In this document: positions 11,131 through 22,568 of the stretch, in pieces | How the letters are laid out: the number at the start of each line of letters is the position of its first letter | Position numbering within the stretch: position 1 is the stretch's first letter | Source of the DNA: Melanocharis versteri | Taxonomy: Eukaryota; Chordata; Aves; Passeriformes; Melanocharitidae | Direction: 5' to 3' | DNA: 64,000 nucleotides | NCBI GenBank assembly: GCA_013397845.1 | Contig: VZTG01000482.1 | Location: forward strand, 1,002,454 to 1,066,453 | Program-made: the position numbers and the translations under genes | The notes under the pieces: model-generated | The model's database searches: none | Told to the model about the DNA's origin: nothing | Seen by the model: the letters and a program-made list of their open reading frames with translations, nothing else

Positions 11131-13831
11131 GATCTTTGTGGGCATTCACCCCTGAGGACACAACATATGGGTTTTCTACAGAAATGTTTGTAACACTGAG
11201 TTGGCCAGAGTGCCAATAACAATATTTAACCAGGAAGTAAGACATACTAGTAAGTAATTATGAACAGGGTCCTTGGAAAAGAGAACAAGGGCAGGGACAG
11301 GTCAGTCTGTATTCGTGGAGTCTCTTCACCTTGTAAGAGCATGGATACAATTCTGTTTCATAGTGATGGATGTGAGAGTCCCTTCAAATTTCCAGGGTAA
11401 ATATACACAGCAGTCTGTGGCATATATAACATTTCTTACATAAAAGAGAAATTGCCAAAAAGAAAATCAACTCAGAAAATCATAATTGTGACTCTATATC
11501 TAAAATTATATGCTGGGTATATTACTATTAATAGAACATTAATGTTGGAAAAGTTGGAAAGTTGTCTGGTTAGTTGAAGGAGAAAAAGAGTCATAAATAA
11601 GGTAAAGTGACCTTTTTGAGCTGGAGATTAATTTTAAAGAAAGGACTACATTGTTATCATCTTACAGAAGTCTGTCAGCAATTTGGCACTTGCAAATTAG
11701 AGGCACCTAAGACCCACATGACAATTCTTAATGTGCACAATAATACACAGGAGGCAGATGCTTATAGAGATGTGTGCAGAAGGCATAAGCCTTGCATCTC
11801 CAAAGGTATGAAAATGAAAGGTAGACTATTAGCAAGAAAATGAAACAAATAAAGCTGTGAGGGACTATTCTTTAGCTGATAAATGAGGATGCTTAGAAAT
11901 ATGGTAATAAGGTTTGAAAGAGAGTGGCAGTGTTTTGTAGCTGATGAATGCACAGTGTAACAGATCATTATTTCACACCTCAGTGCGTGATACATGTCTA
12001 ATGAATGTAAAATTATTTTCACTTAATTTTATACCCAATAAAACTTGCCTAAACAATGTTATTTTTCCTAGGAGCTTATGCTACCCCACCCATTATGGTA
12101 AACTATTTCTTGTCTTTTAATACATAAACATTATCTATATTAAGAATTAATTTCAAAAAATGTACCAAGTTACATAACTTGTATTTTCTTTCTTCACTGA
12201 AAGCAACCATCAAAGACTAAGAAAAATATCAGTTTTATGAACAAATTTATGAGTTCAGGACATAAAAGGAGTCAAATGTACCTAGGATGATAACATTTCT
12301 TAATAGTCAATAATTAATGATGCCCTTTCTTCACTGCACTTTCAGAAAACTTTTTAAGATCCACAGACAGTTTATAAGATAGGGAGAAGGGAAGCAGTAG
12401 TTTGAGTAAGTGAGAGCTGCAATTATTCTCTGTAGCAGGTGTGGTCCCTTAGGTTTGTGAAAAGCTGATGAAGCCACAGTAGGACCTCTGTGTTATTTGA
12501 ATTCAGGAATGCTGAATCTCTTTCAGACATTTCAGGAGGGAATGTGGAAAAGATGCCAAATCTGCAGTTCTGAATGGGGCTGCTGATCTTGGCCAACACA
12601 GTCATCCCAACTGAGGCATCCAAAGCCAGCTCTAAGGAGCTCTGAAGCTTCTCTCAGTAATGCTGACCACTAAAATTTGAGCAACATAAACTATTTGAAT
12701 CATGTGCTGGAAAAGTGCCATGAACTTTAAGTGATGCTCATCCTGAGCATCCTGCCTAGTCCTGAGACAGTCTGGGAAAACAATGATGCTTACCATATGT
12801 CTTCAAAAACCTCTAGAACTATAAGGAATTGTCTGTCCCAGAGCTGGTTCAGCTGCTGCCTAAACAACAGGAAAATCCCAGCTATTTAACATCATCTCCG
12901 AATTCCATTTCTCGTCATAGTTTCTATATCAATATCACAAAGAACTGAAGAAACCATCAGAAACCTTTAAAAAGTACCAGTGGGGAAAATCGCTAAAAAA
13001 CATGTAATTATTATTAAAGCTTTAATAATTAGGTACATACATAAAAAGATAAAATTTTATTTCCTGGCTCTGCATTTCTTCCTTCATCTGTTTTTCTTTA
13101 AACATAAAATCCAATTTTCATAGAGAGAGAACAATTATGTTATCGCCTAATAACCCTGCTGGGTATTTTTCAAGCACCCAGGCAATAAGCTTAGTAGAGT
13201 TTCAAATATGAGTTAACATCTTTATCAGCCAAACAATTATTCCTATGAGCTGATGCTTCTGTATCAGTTTAAAGTCTTCATTAATACAAGTTAAAATTAA
13301 CAAAAACATTGAGAAATTATTGCAGACTCTGTTGCTGACTAAAGATGAAAGGTTTTATAAGTGCTTAGGAAGACAGTTTACTTCCCGGAATCAAAAAGAC
13401 ATGTTTAATATAAATATTTTCTTATAACGCATTTAAAATTTTATTAACTTGTCTATCTGGAGAGGAATTGTCAAGAAACTATCCTTTACTGTCCCTGTAA
13501 CCATGTAACAGTATAATGGCATAAGAGCTGGCTAAACTTGAGTTTGGTTGTATAACAACATCTCAGGGAAAAAAGATCTAATGGAATGATATTAGCGTAT
13601 CTGTACATATATTGTGACAACTGTAGCCTCAAGGATGCATTTCTGCCACATTAACTCATTTCAGATTTCATCCACAAAGTGGAAAGCCTGCAACTTGTGC
13701 TCTGAAAGGAATATCCTAAAGCTAGGTTCTATCAGTCTGGATAGCTCACCTTTTTCTTCTTGAGTTAAACAAGGATAAACAATGAAAATAAAGTATCTGA
13801 AATATGGAAGGAACCTGTAAAAGAAACCTGG

Positions 13832-13873
13832 TTTCTCGCTCTATCTCTCTGGATCTCTTTCTCTCTCTCCCCT
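13832..13873 (+). repeat. CT-rich imperfect microsatellite
   Basis: A run of TCTCGCTCTATCTCTCT, then an interrupting GGA, then TCTCTTTCTCTCTCTCC. It is an imperfect (CT)n repeat that may vary in length between individuals. Confidence 0.7.
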
Positions 13874-14603
13874 ATTATTTTGCCTTAGAAAATTACAGAA
13901 GCATCATTTAATAACAATAAATCTATTTAAATAATTGGATGTCAAATACTTGCCTGAAAATATTACTCTTCTGAGAAGCTTTGTATTACGTGCCAGGAAA
14001 ACAAAACCACTATCCTCTAGCACTGCGTGATTACTGTTGTTACAATTCTGTTGTTAAATTTGTGGTGTGATAGTATATGGTTCAGAAAAAATAACAGAAA
14101 AAAGGAAAACAAGGAGCTGAATCCTGAGCGGTATGATTCAATGACATCTGATGAAAACAGATTTAACATCACAGATGATCTGACCCATAAAATATCTGGA
14201 AATCGTGCACCCACCTTTACTTTGGAAAGAAGCACTATTAGTCAGAATTGGCAATGAGTTTTTCTGACAAATATTGACTTTTTCTAATAGTAATTACTGT
14301 AAACTCTGAAAGCATTTGCAAGAAGGATCCAAACAAGAAATGCTGCCAGGAGGTGATAGCTTGTCTTTAGTAGCTGTAAGTTACTGTGGCTGGTGTGGAC
14401 TTGCACTAGAGGCTCTTGAGTTTCAACTGAGAGGCTGTGCAAAGAGCAGAGCAAAACAGCAAACTCTGAGCATTGTAGGGTACCCATATCATCGTTTATT
14501 CCTCCTGAAAAATAATTTCCTGAGACTAAAACCTGCAAATCCTGGCTTCTGTTTATGCAAATGTTAATACTGAATAAAGAATTTATTTCATTTCCGAAGA
14601 ATT

Positions 14604-14826
14604 AGCACCAGGGGAGGTTTAGACCAGAAATTAGGAAAATTTTTTTCACTGAGAGTGGATCAGGAATTTGAACTGGCTGCCCAGGAAAGTGGTGAAATCG
14701 CCATCCCTGAAGTGTTCAAAGTCGCATGAATGTGGCACTTGGGGATGTGGTTTAGTTCACGGTAGTGTGTGTTAGCAGCTGGACTTGATGATCTTAGATG
14801 GCTTTTCCGATGTTAATGACTCTGAA
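14604..14826 (+). mobile_element. CR1 LINE, 5'-truncated 3' end
   Basis: This matches the 3' end of an avian CR1 non-LTR retrotransposon along its whole length. Recognisable blocks in order are AGCACCAGGGGAGGTTTAGA, ATTAGGAAAATTTTTTTCAC, GAACTGGCTGCCCAGGAAAG, GTGGTGAAATCGCCATCCCT, then GATGTGGTTTAGT and GGACTTGATGATCTTAGATG with CTTTTCCGATG. A CR1 encodes a reverse transcriptase and endonuclease and moves by target-primed reverse transcription. Only the downstream non-coding part and tail remain here, so the copy is dead. It starts abruptly at the GCACCAGGGG block, a usual truncation point. The terminal ATTCTATG repeats have decayed to AATGACTCTGAA. Substitutions and small gaps spread along the copy indicate an old insertion. 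It is the best evidence that the source is a bird or another sauropsid. Confidence 0.95.
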
Positions 14827-16400
14827 GTACTGCAGGATGGCTTTACAGCTGGAGAAAAATCCCAAAGAATGATGCAGCTAACAAAGAGTGATTGATACCC
14901 CCAATTACAAGGGAATTGCCTTTTGTATATATGCACAGAAATCACTTAAAAGGTTGCTTACAGCCCAAAACTGACCGAACAGTGGACCTGGATTGCCCTG
15001 TTTCCCTCATGGAGTTGCAGTATCTTGTCTGTGTAATCATTTATCATGGAACTTCGTTTGCAGTTTTTCATGTCTAGCTTCTGCAGCCTAAATGGATCTG
15101 TGACATTGGACAACATATGAAGGTTTGGTACCTAAAAAATTACAAATACATCACAGTAAGAGAATGAGTAGCCACTTGAGTATCTTTAGGGTTTCTACAG
15201 CAGTTCAAGGGAAGGAGGGATATCAGTGTGGAAGTTCTTTTGCTGGACTGAACAGGTGGCTCAGCCCGGCAAGGGGATAAACCCTAAATGACTGCCAAAA
15301 TCTTTTTAGAGAGAGCAAGGGCTTCAGCTGACTGCAACCTGCCTGCTCTTTCCCAGCATAGTGACTGCATATACCAGGGACTGGCACTGGAAATCACATT
15401 GGTATTGAGATTTGACTATTTATTCCAAATTTTTTGCTAAGTGGCAGTATACAATGTAGTGTATTTAGTGCCCTGCTGAATCAGAAACCCTTTTTAATAC
15501 ATGCTATCTTTAAATAAATAAATTTTATATTAAATATAAACCCCTCCATGCCTGGAATAGCCAAAATATTCTGGTCAGAGAGTATTGAACTCTGACACCT
15601 TCACATAAAAAAAAAATCAGTTTAGTAATAGCTGGCAGGGCTGGGGAACGGTGTGAATTGATTTGTACAGGATGCCACTGAGGATAAAAGGTTCAATAGC
15701 ATCTTCGTATTTCACTGTGCTTTTCAAGTAGCACAATTTTTCACAAAGTTTTAAGATAATATTTTTCTGAGTCACTGACCAAAAGTTCCCTTATCTAAGC
15801 AAGCTAATAAAACGAACCTGGCATCAAAGGTTGCACTTATTGTTTTGGTGAACGAAGGCGAAACAGATTTAACATTTGAAAATGTACTTTATGGTTAAAC
15901 ACTAAACTTTCCAAGTGGAGGATTAAATTCAGTATGAGAGCTCAAAAATAAGAAATTTTGTCAAATTATTCCTTCCATCTAAAGTGTCAAGTAAATCCAG
16001 TTTTATTTTATTTCTGAACTATTTTAACCTTATGTGGTTTTGGTTGCATCGGGGTATTAGTTAGTTAGAGGGATGGTGCTATCATTCTGTTTCTTATGTA
16101 AATGATGACATTTTTATGGTGACCACTGTTGCAGCAACATGGCTATTCTGGATTTATATTGAAATTCCTGTACATGGACTGAGTGCAAAGACTATTAACT
16201 CCAAGTAAAGAAAGAGAGAGCTTTTGAGACAAATACGTTAGGCTGTCATATTCAAAACCATTTGTTTATAAAATTAGCTACAAAATACAGGATATACTCA
16301 TATCTAACTATTGAATACCTAACGTAAATCACTGTTTACAACATAGTGTGGCAGTATTTTCTTGAGAGATATAAATATCACGTGTTGCTGTTATTACCGC

Positions 16401-16437
16401 TTTTGTTTGTTTGTGTTGGTTTGGTTTGGTTTATTTT
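16401..16437 (+). repeat. T/G-rich low-complexity tract
   Basis: TTTTGTTTGTTTGTGTTGGT followed by TTGGTTTGGTTTATTTTAA. A mixed GTTT/GGTTT repeat, again T/G on the plus strand. Confidence 0.75.
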
Positions 16438-17096
16438 AACTGACAATAATTGCAGTATAGCACTAAAATGTTGCCATTGTTGCTCTTTTCAAAGTCAAAA
16501 AATTATATGTCATTAGTAGCAGCACAATGTAGCACAAAGCCTTCTTGCCAGTCCATTGAGTTTTACAGAACTGGCATCATTCTAAAAAGTCAGTGTTGAT
16601 GACTTTTACAATAAGTTGCAGTCTACATCTGTGTGCATATTACATCTTAGACTCTCCAAGGTTCAGAACTGTGTGCTTTTACTTCTAGACTCTGTCACCT
16701 AAATTTGTATTAATACAAAACCAGGAATGATATATATGTGCCACTCTTTATTCATTGTGGCCTATGTTGGAACTTCGCTTATAAATGCAAATGCGTGAAA
16801 GCACAGCTTACAATTCTACTGTTCCCCAGAACAACTTGGCAATTCCTGCCTGTTACATGTTGCCCACTAGTGCCAGCCTGTAAATACACCGACAGTGTCG
16901 TTCTCAAATATCCCGTCTCATGTCCTGGGAAATGGGATACTTCTGGTGTAAAAGCGGAACTGTTTACACTGCTCATCTGAGTTATCTTTCTCTCTTCTGT
17001 ATGTGGCTGTGTCCCTGTTAAAGATGTCTTTCCTTGTGCTTTACTCTTTTGAGGCAAGTACTGTGTGCAAGGGAGTGAGGAACCTGTGTCCCCTTA

Positions 17097-17153
17097 CGGG
17101 CATTGGCATTGCCCGTTTCTGCAGGGACAGGATTTAAATCACAGATTTAAATC
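17097..17153. repeat. inverted repeat followed by a duplicated 10-bp palindrome
   Basis: ACGGGCA (17097-17103) pairs with TGCCCGT (17111-17117) across a 7-base spacer. Fourteen bases further on, the palindrome GATTTAAATC occurs twice, at 17131-17140 and 17144-17153, separated only by ACA. Two identical self-complementary 10-mers in direct succession are unusual for random DNA. They could be a paired binding site or a small tandem duplication. No function can be assigned. Confidence 0.5.
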
Positions 17154-17932
17154 TTCTTGCCTTACATTAATACATCTAGATCCTTTTTCAAATAGCTGTT
17201 AAAATGTGGGGGACTGTGCACAATAAAAACACTTTTAGTATATCTGGTCAAATGTTTTACCACAAATAATGAATTTAGCTTCTTTTTTATTTGCTTGTGC
17301 GTTTACTGCAGTGCTGATTTGTTTGATCACCCTTCATAAAAGGGCTAAGTTTGAATAAGTCTGTGCCTAGGTGTAACTTTGAATGTGCTTCTTAAAAGTA
17401 TTATTTCCCTAGTCTGAACTTGAACTGTGTGATTGGTCTAAATCTGTTGATTTTCTCTGACTGGATGACAAAGTTGTGTTATGCAAGCTACTATCGCCTC
17501 TGCCAGAATCATGTTTGGTTTTCCACTGGTTTTTTGTTTAATCTGTTTAGCTGGCAAGAATTTGAGTCTCATAGGATGGTAAAGCATTGGAAGTGTTGTT
17601 CATTACTGGTTTTGGAGAAGCTTTCATGAAACACAATAGGCATGAGACATCTCACATTAGTGTGCATGTGTTATTTAATTTCATAATTCAACCTGTGCAT
17701 AAATGTATACTTATATGCCAAATAATCAGAAGTGATCTATTGTATAACTTAGACTTTGAGTATCAAAGAGAAGCCACTGTATATAGTGGATTGCTTGTCC
17801 ATCTTCTGGATATCAGGCTGCTTGTACATTTAAAACCAGAAGCAGTGATTATAGCGAACCCTTCTATCTCTGTCTTTTCTCTTTCTCTAGGTAGAATTGA
17901 AGGGCAAAGTGCATCCTGTCAGAAGAACATGT

Positions 17933-17964
17933 ACTCTATCTCTAAATGACTCTATCTCTAAGTA
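17933..17964 (+). repeat. 16-base tandem duplication
   Basis: ACTCTATCTCTAAATG at 17933-17948 is followed directly by ACTCTATCTCTAAGTA at 17949-17964. The first 13 bases are identical. A simple slippage-type duplication. Confidence 0.8.
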
Positions 17965-20113
17965 TATATGAAAAAGGACAGGAATAGAAAATTACTTACA
18001 ACTTAAAACAAGTAGGAAAATAGCCATGCTTGGTGTTAAAACTTTAATATTTCTAATAGACTAGAAAGTTGGTACTTAAATTTAGTATTTTAACATCTAT
18101 GCAACTTATAAATCATTTTTCAATTCAATATATTTTCTGCAGACCACTACAGTTAGTCTTTGCTTGATATTACCTTTTAAATTATTGAGGCAGTTTCATA
18201 CAATGCATCACCTTTATTCATTATTCAGAAGGCAAGCCACAGAACTCCCCTATTTTCACTTGGGTACTATTAATAACAAGAAGGGAGCTAACCAAGGCAG
18301 GGCAAGCATAAGGATTGTACAGAGAGAAAACATTTCAACTGAATTTTCTTCTTCATTAGAGAAAAAAGAATAAACATTTAGGTCAACATAAAAAAAATAC
18401 TGGAATGAATTATCCTAAGCTGCAGCGGTAATTGAACTATTGTTTATTTTGTTAATTTTAGCTAACATTTTAAAAAATACATAAATGCTAATGTGCTAGC
18501 AACAGAACTGATAATGTTTCTGTTATCCTGCATTATAAAATGTAATGTTGATTTTTTTTCCTAAACAGATAAGATGGGAAAATAATTTCAAATATACAAA
18601 GGGTTTCCACATTCATTGAAATGTACGCAGTGCTTGTAGAACTTTTATTTATTTATTCATCCTTATTTACTTATATTATATTCCAAGGTAAATGACAAGA
18701 ATTCACAGAAGATAAATGTTTGCTTATCACCTTACCTTTTTATATACTTTAACCCTTTTTTTCATTCAGAGGCATTCAGAGTTCTGCACTGACATTAAAA
18801 ATTGAAAACCTGTTTGCTAGGATTCTTTTGAGGTTTTTTAAGAAATAATTTTTTGGTGTTCATCTTGTCTATGTCCTTAATATGTTTCTGCTTGCTTCGT
18901 CACGAACATTCATGTAGTATTTTATTAATGCAACAATAATCTTTCATGTGGACAAGAACAATTCCCATGTAGATAGTAGGATTCATTATTCACTTAAGGA
19001 GTGTTGCCTCCTTTTGAGTAAACATCACTTTACCCAACCAAGCAGCAGAAGCAGTGCAAAGGAATTCAGGAGTTTGAACACGAGAAACTGGAGCAATAAG
19101 TTTCTCAAAACATAATGAAAGCCAAATCTTGAAAAAAGCTAAGGCTGAATTATAGCTTAATATTTCATTTGTCATAATGAAGAAATTTATAAAAGTATAA
19201 ATCTGAACGTGAAATTACTTCAGAGACAAAGGGGGAAATATTAATTAGATCATCTTTCCTATCCATGTCTGCTGAGAAAAAACAGGTAGTGGTGGATTTT
19301 CAAAATCGTCTTATTTCCTACCTCAGGTATGCTGAAAACAGGTATTAATATGTAATATTTGATTAACCAATTCAGACTGTGCATTTACTGTAAAAAGTCT
19401 TTAGGGGAGCTAATACAAGACTCATTACTTGAGTGAAACTAGAACATGACTTTGGCTGAAAGGTAAATTGAGCTTGTTGCATGATGGGGAGTCAGCATGA
19501 GCTGCCTAGTCTCAGATAAGCTTCCTCATGATTGCTTATGTAACATGTTGACCTTGGAATAATTTCCTGCCAGCCACAGTGAGATTGTGGACTTGACAGT
19601 TTTCACACAGTAAAGTTTTGCATGAAATTATTGAGGTGCATCTGGATGCTCAGTTGCTTTAATTTTATATTGCTGATAAAATAATCAGCATTTTAGACAA
19701 TTCATGTCTTTAGTAACTACATCCCTTCTTTGGAGCATTTGATATTAAGAAACTCTGCTTTTTCAGCTTTTCAGCTAAACTGAAACTGCCAACTCTCTAT
19801 AACTAAAGTGTATTGAAGTTATCAAGGTGCAACAGAGACATTTCCTACACATTTTGCTTATGTAGCAAGGATTGGTACAAGAGATAAGAGCAAAATTATG
19901 GGATCCTTCTGTCCTGTGTGTCCTTCATGAGTTTTGCAAGTTGCTAAGCATTTCTGTGCACATATTTTGGAAGAAAAGAGAAAGAAAGGAAAATCTTGCT
20001 TTGCTCCCTCCTCCATTAACTTTTAGATAGATCTTTTGAGAACAACATTTCAATCACTTTCATATTTTTTCTTGAACTACCACTAAGATTTTTTTGTTTC
20101 ATTTAGTTTGCTC

Positions 20114-20134
20114 TTTTTTTTTTTTTTTTTTTTT
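20114..20134 (+). repeat. poly(T) run of 21
   Basis: The longest homopolymer in the window. It runs directly into an imperfect-looking but exact dyad: TTAATGG (20133-20139) and CCATTAA (20146-20152). A minus-strand retrocopy tail was considered, but no TTTATT (reverse of a polyadenylation signal) lies just downstream, and the sequence beyond is not recognised. Confidence 0.85.
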
Positions 20135-21206
20135 AATGGTATTACCCATTAATACATATAATTGGATCAGAATTTACATCACCCTCATTTGATTGGGTTT
20201 TAGGACTTGGTGCTATGCTGGAAAATCCCAAGATTAGAAGGTTAGAGTTAAATACTTGGGAAAAATGTGTCTGCAAATCCTAGACGAGTCTATTTGCAAA
20301 TCATCAGATGAAATTATTCTGAATTCCTTTATCAGTTTTACTGACACCAGCGAAGGTTGTTTTTAATGGTAAAACCCTCAATCAGATCAGGTAGAGTGAC
20401 TATAGTTCAGCAGAAGGATATCCATTTGTCCTTGTCAGGATACTCATAGTCCCATGTTCCTAGGAATAAGTACAGACAGACGAGCAAGAAGTAAACTGAG
20501 TGTATTGCCAAATAATCCCCTGACGCTGCTGCTGGATCTGCTGGGGACTATCATTGCTGATCAGCACAGTAGGCCTCTAATATCTCATTTTCAAGTGTCA
20601 TCCTGGAAAAAATGGTGTTCTATACTAAAGCTGACTGCAAAGCCAATGACAGCACAGTAATGGAAAAATGTGAATTATCAAATGAGAACACAGCAATGAT
20701 GATAAAAGGCTAAAGTACTCTTAGAAGTGTTGTTTGTATTTTTTCATAAATGGAGGAAGTTCTGCTGAGCGTTTAAAACTCTTGGCTTCCTCCTCTCCAT
20801 TAAAATATATAAGTAATAACTGTAAACAAATAATCAGCTCTTTATAACACCACATAAGTAAAGAACAAACAGCTGCTGAGTGAAATATGAAAAATTTGTG
20901 ATGAGCATCAAAAGTGAAAGAATATGGAATATGCACAAATTACAGGGACTTATTTTGATCATGTTCAATACTGAATGTCAGGAATTGCTCAGTGTTTCCA
21001 TCTAGATAATTTCATCCTATTCACTATGTTCAAAGGTAAAAATCCTCCCTTTCAGATGATGTTAGAGAATGGATAAATTGCCTGTTGGTGTTTTCACATG
21101 GACTTCACAGCACTCTGGGTGCAAAAGCTATTGGACTGCCTGAGAAAAATTGTGACATGAAGCAGGTCTTTTGGGGGGAAACAATGGCAAATCACTTATT
21201 TTTGGA

Positions 21207-21228
21207 GAAACAAACAAACAAACAAAAC
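21207..21228. repeat. (CAAA)n short tandem repeat
   Basis: GAGAAACAAACAAACAAACAAAACTCC carries about four perfect CAAA units. It is one of the few A/C-oriented tracts on the plus strand. Confidence 0.75.
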
Positions 21229-21950
21229 TCCAAGCACAGTACCTCATTTCTTCAGAATGTGTGCTTATCTCTGGGCCGATGTGTTGGGATCCAGTGTATC
21301 TTTAATAGGGATGTAACTATGTATGGGTAATACTGATAAAACATCTATATGTTAAGCTCAGGTTATATCTGATGAGAAACTTGATTTAAACTTTGATGGC
21401 CACTTTTCTCTTTCTTCTTGATCTGAGACTCATGAAAGGACATGGCAAAAAGCAAGTTTTTAGACTTTAGGTATCAACCATTGTTCTTAAACTGCAAGTT
21501 GTAACTGAAGGCCCTCAGTGGAATGTGGGTGGTGCTTTTTGGTTGGTTTGTGCTGTATAGTGGCTTGCACAGATGGCAGTAACAAGAATGAACCTTCTGC
21601 TGCCTGTCTGGGAATTGTTTCCCTCTCTCTCTTGGCAGCAATGCCATGCACCACAGAAGGACTGAGAACAGGGATGTTCAGAAACTCAGGACTGAATCTG
21701 CACATCAGTGTTTCTACGGAGTTTCCGAGGGGGCACCAAAAGGGCAGCAAAGTCTGCATCTCTCCATGAACTGCGTCTGACAGGAGTCCCTAAAAGCAAA
21801 ATATACTTTAATCTTAGTAACGTCATGAGACCAATATAACATAAAAATCAAAGTCTGCCTTTTGCTTCCTCTTTCCTGGCTTGGAGAACACCAGGTTTTG
21901 TAACACAGAACAAATACTCCTTTTTAAAAAAGGAAAGGCAAGAAAAACTC

Positions 21951-21973
21951 GGGGTGGGGGGTGGTTGGGGAGG
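21951..21973 (+). other. G-quadruplex-capable G cluster
   Basis: The run reads GGGG-T-GGGGGG-TGGTT-GGGG-A-GGG. It has four G-runs of three or more separated by loops of one to five bases, which meets the usual G-quadruplex pattern. It is by far the densest G cluster seen in this AT-rich window. Such clusters occur near promoters and replication origins but also as isolated low-complexity DNA. No promoter is visible beside it. Confidence 0.7.
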
Positions 21974-22189
21974 GTTCATCTTCGAGTCAGCACCTGTAAC
22001 ACTGAACAAGAGTTGTTTGCAGATCTGTTGAGGCAGAAAATGTCATTTCCATAGCCCTTATCAAAGTAAAACCATGCTGTCAGGAGTAGTAGAATTTCAA
22101 ATTTCAGGTCCATGATTCATCCAGTCATTCTATTTTTCCAATCTGTTCAATGCTCTGCAATCCTCCATCTCTTATCGGCAGCCCTTCAC

Positions 22190-22450
22190 TTACACACCCG
22201 TTTGGAACAGTTTTTCTTTCGTCTTCCTTCCTGGTGGCATTGAACCACTTCCTCCCTTGAGATCCCACTAACTCCCTGTGCTAACACACCCATTCCTTTA
22301 ACCACCCTGCTGACACAACACCCTCCACCTGCATTCCCCCTGCTCCCAAATTCCAGCTTCCTCGTCTTACGTTTATCCTTTCTTTGCTATTTCCTGTGAC
22401 TTTCTGGATGTGTCCAGCCTTCTACTCCCCTTTTTTCTGCCACCCTTCAG
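22190..22450 (+). other. pyrimidine-rich belt
   Basis: About 260 bases strongly enriched in C and T on the plus strand, with repeated CCTCC, CTTCC and CACCC-like blocks. It ends in CCCTTTTTTCTGCCACCCTTCAG, a near-ideal polypyrimidine tract and acceptor. It could be a decayed simple repeat or an intron end; see the exon-like stretch that follows. Confidence 0.5.
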
Positions 22451-22568
22451 AGTACCTTAGAATACTTTGTTGCACTGTGTTATACAGCAATACTTGGTCT
22501 GTCATGGGACCCTTTCATTTCTCAATCTTCAGTGACAGCCACCTGATACAAACCTGTCTTATCCAAAG
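22451..22568 (+). other. exon-like stretch with strong acceptor and donor (unconfirmed)
   Basis: This is the best splice-signal pair I found. A long polypyrimidine tract ending in CAG (22418-22450) precedes 118 bases that end in AAAG|GTAAGG (donor at 22569). One frame is open across the whole stretch and gives a Cys/Ser/Phe-rich peptide, with residues WSVMGPFHFSIFSDSHL in the middle. The other two frames were not established as coding. I do not recognise the peptide, so a non-coding RNA exon is at least as likely as a coding one. No partner exons were identified with confidence. Confidence 0.18.

Larger units (their letters stand above)
6386..14603. other. non-coding interval with T/G tracts and weak exon-like signals
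   Basis: No recognised gene. The interval holds three T/G-rich tracts (6838, 7561, 8899), the octamer-bearing stretch at 7741-7960, two exon-like stretches near 8307 and 8634, a purine-rich run at 11101-11130 and a CT-rich run at 13832-13873. About 12990-13340 is another AT-rich, TAAT-dense stretch without simple repeats. A TATAAATAG motif at 10613 is followed by a 31-codon frame at 10687-10782, which I take as chance. Frames of up to 104 codons (9299-9613) show no domain that I know. Confidence 0.65.
14827..21950. other. non-coding interval, mostly unique sequence
   Basis: No gene is recognised. The interval contains a T/G tract at 16401, a duplicated palindrome at 17131, a 16-base tandem pair at 17933, a 21-T run at 20114 and a CAAA tract at 21207. 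A strong acceptor-like pyrimidine tract ends in TCTAG at 17890, but no matching donor follows. The 120-codon frame at 17587-17949 crosses that tract and has no recognisable domain. The rest is AT-rich unique DNA in which I see nothing further. Confidence 0.65.

Noticed and set aside
12056..12105. 26-base micro-exon (TTTTTCCTAG ... GTAAAC)
   Set aside because: Both signals are ordinary and the stretch is far too short to separate from chance.
17587..17949. 120-codon plus-strand frame
   Set aside because: No recognised domain, AT-rich composition and a non-ATG-like context. It crosses a polypyrimidine tract and a tandem duplication.
20114..20134. Poly(T) as the tail of a minus-strand processed pseudogene
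   Set aside because: No reversed polyadenylation signal lies beside it and the adjacent sequence is not recognised as a transcript copy.
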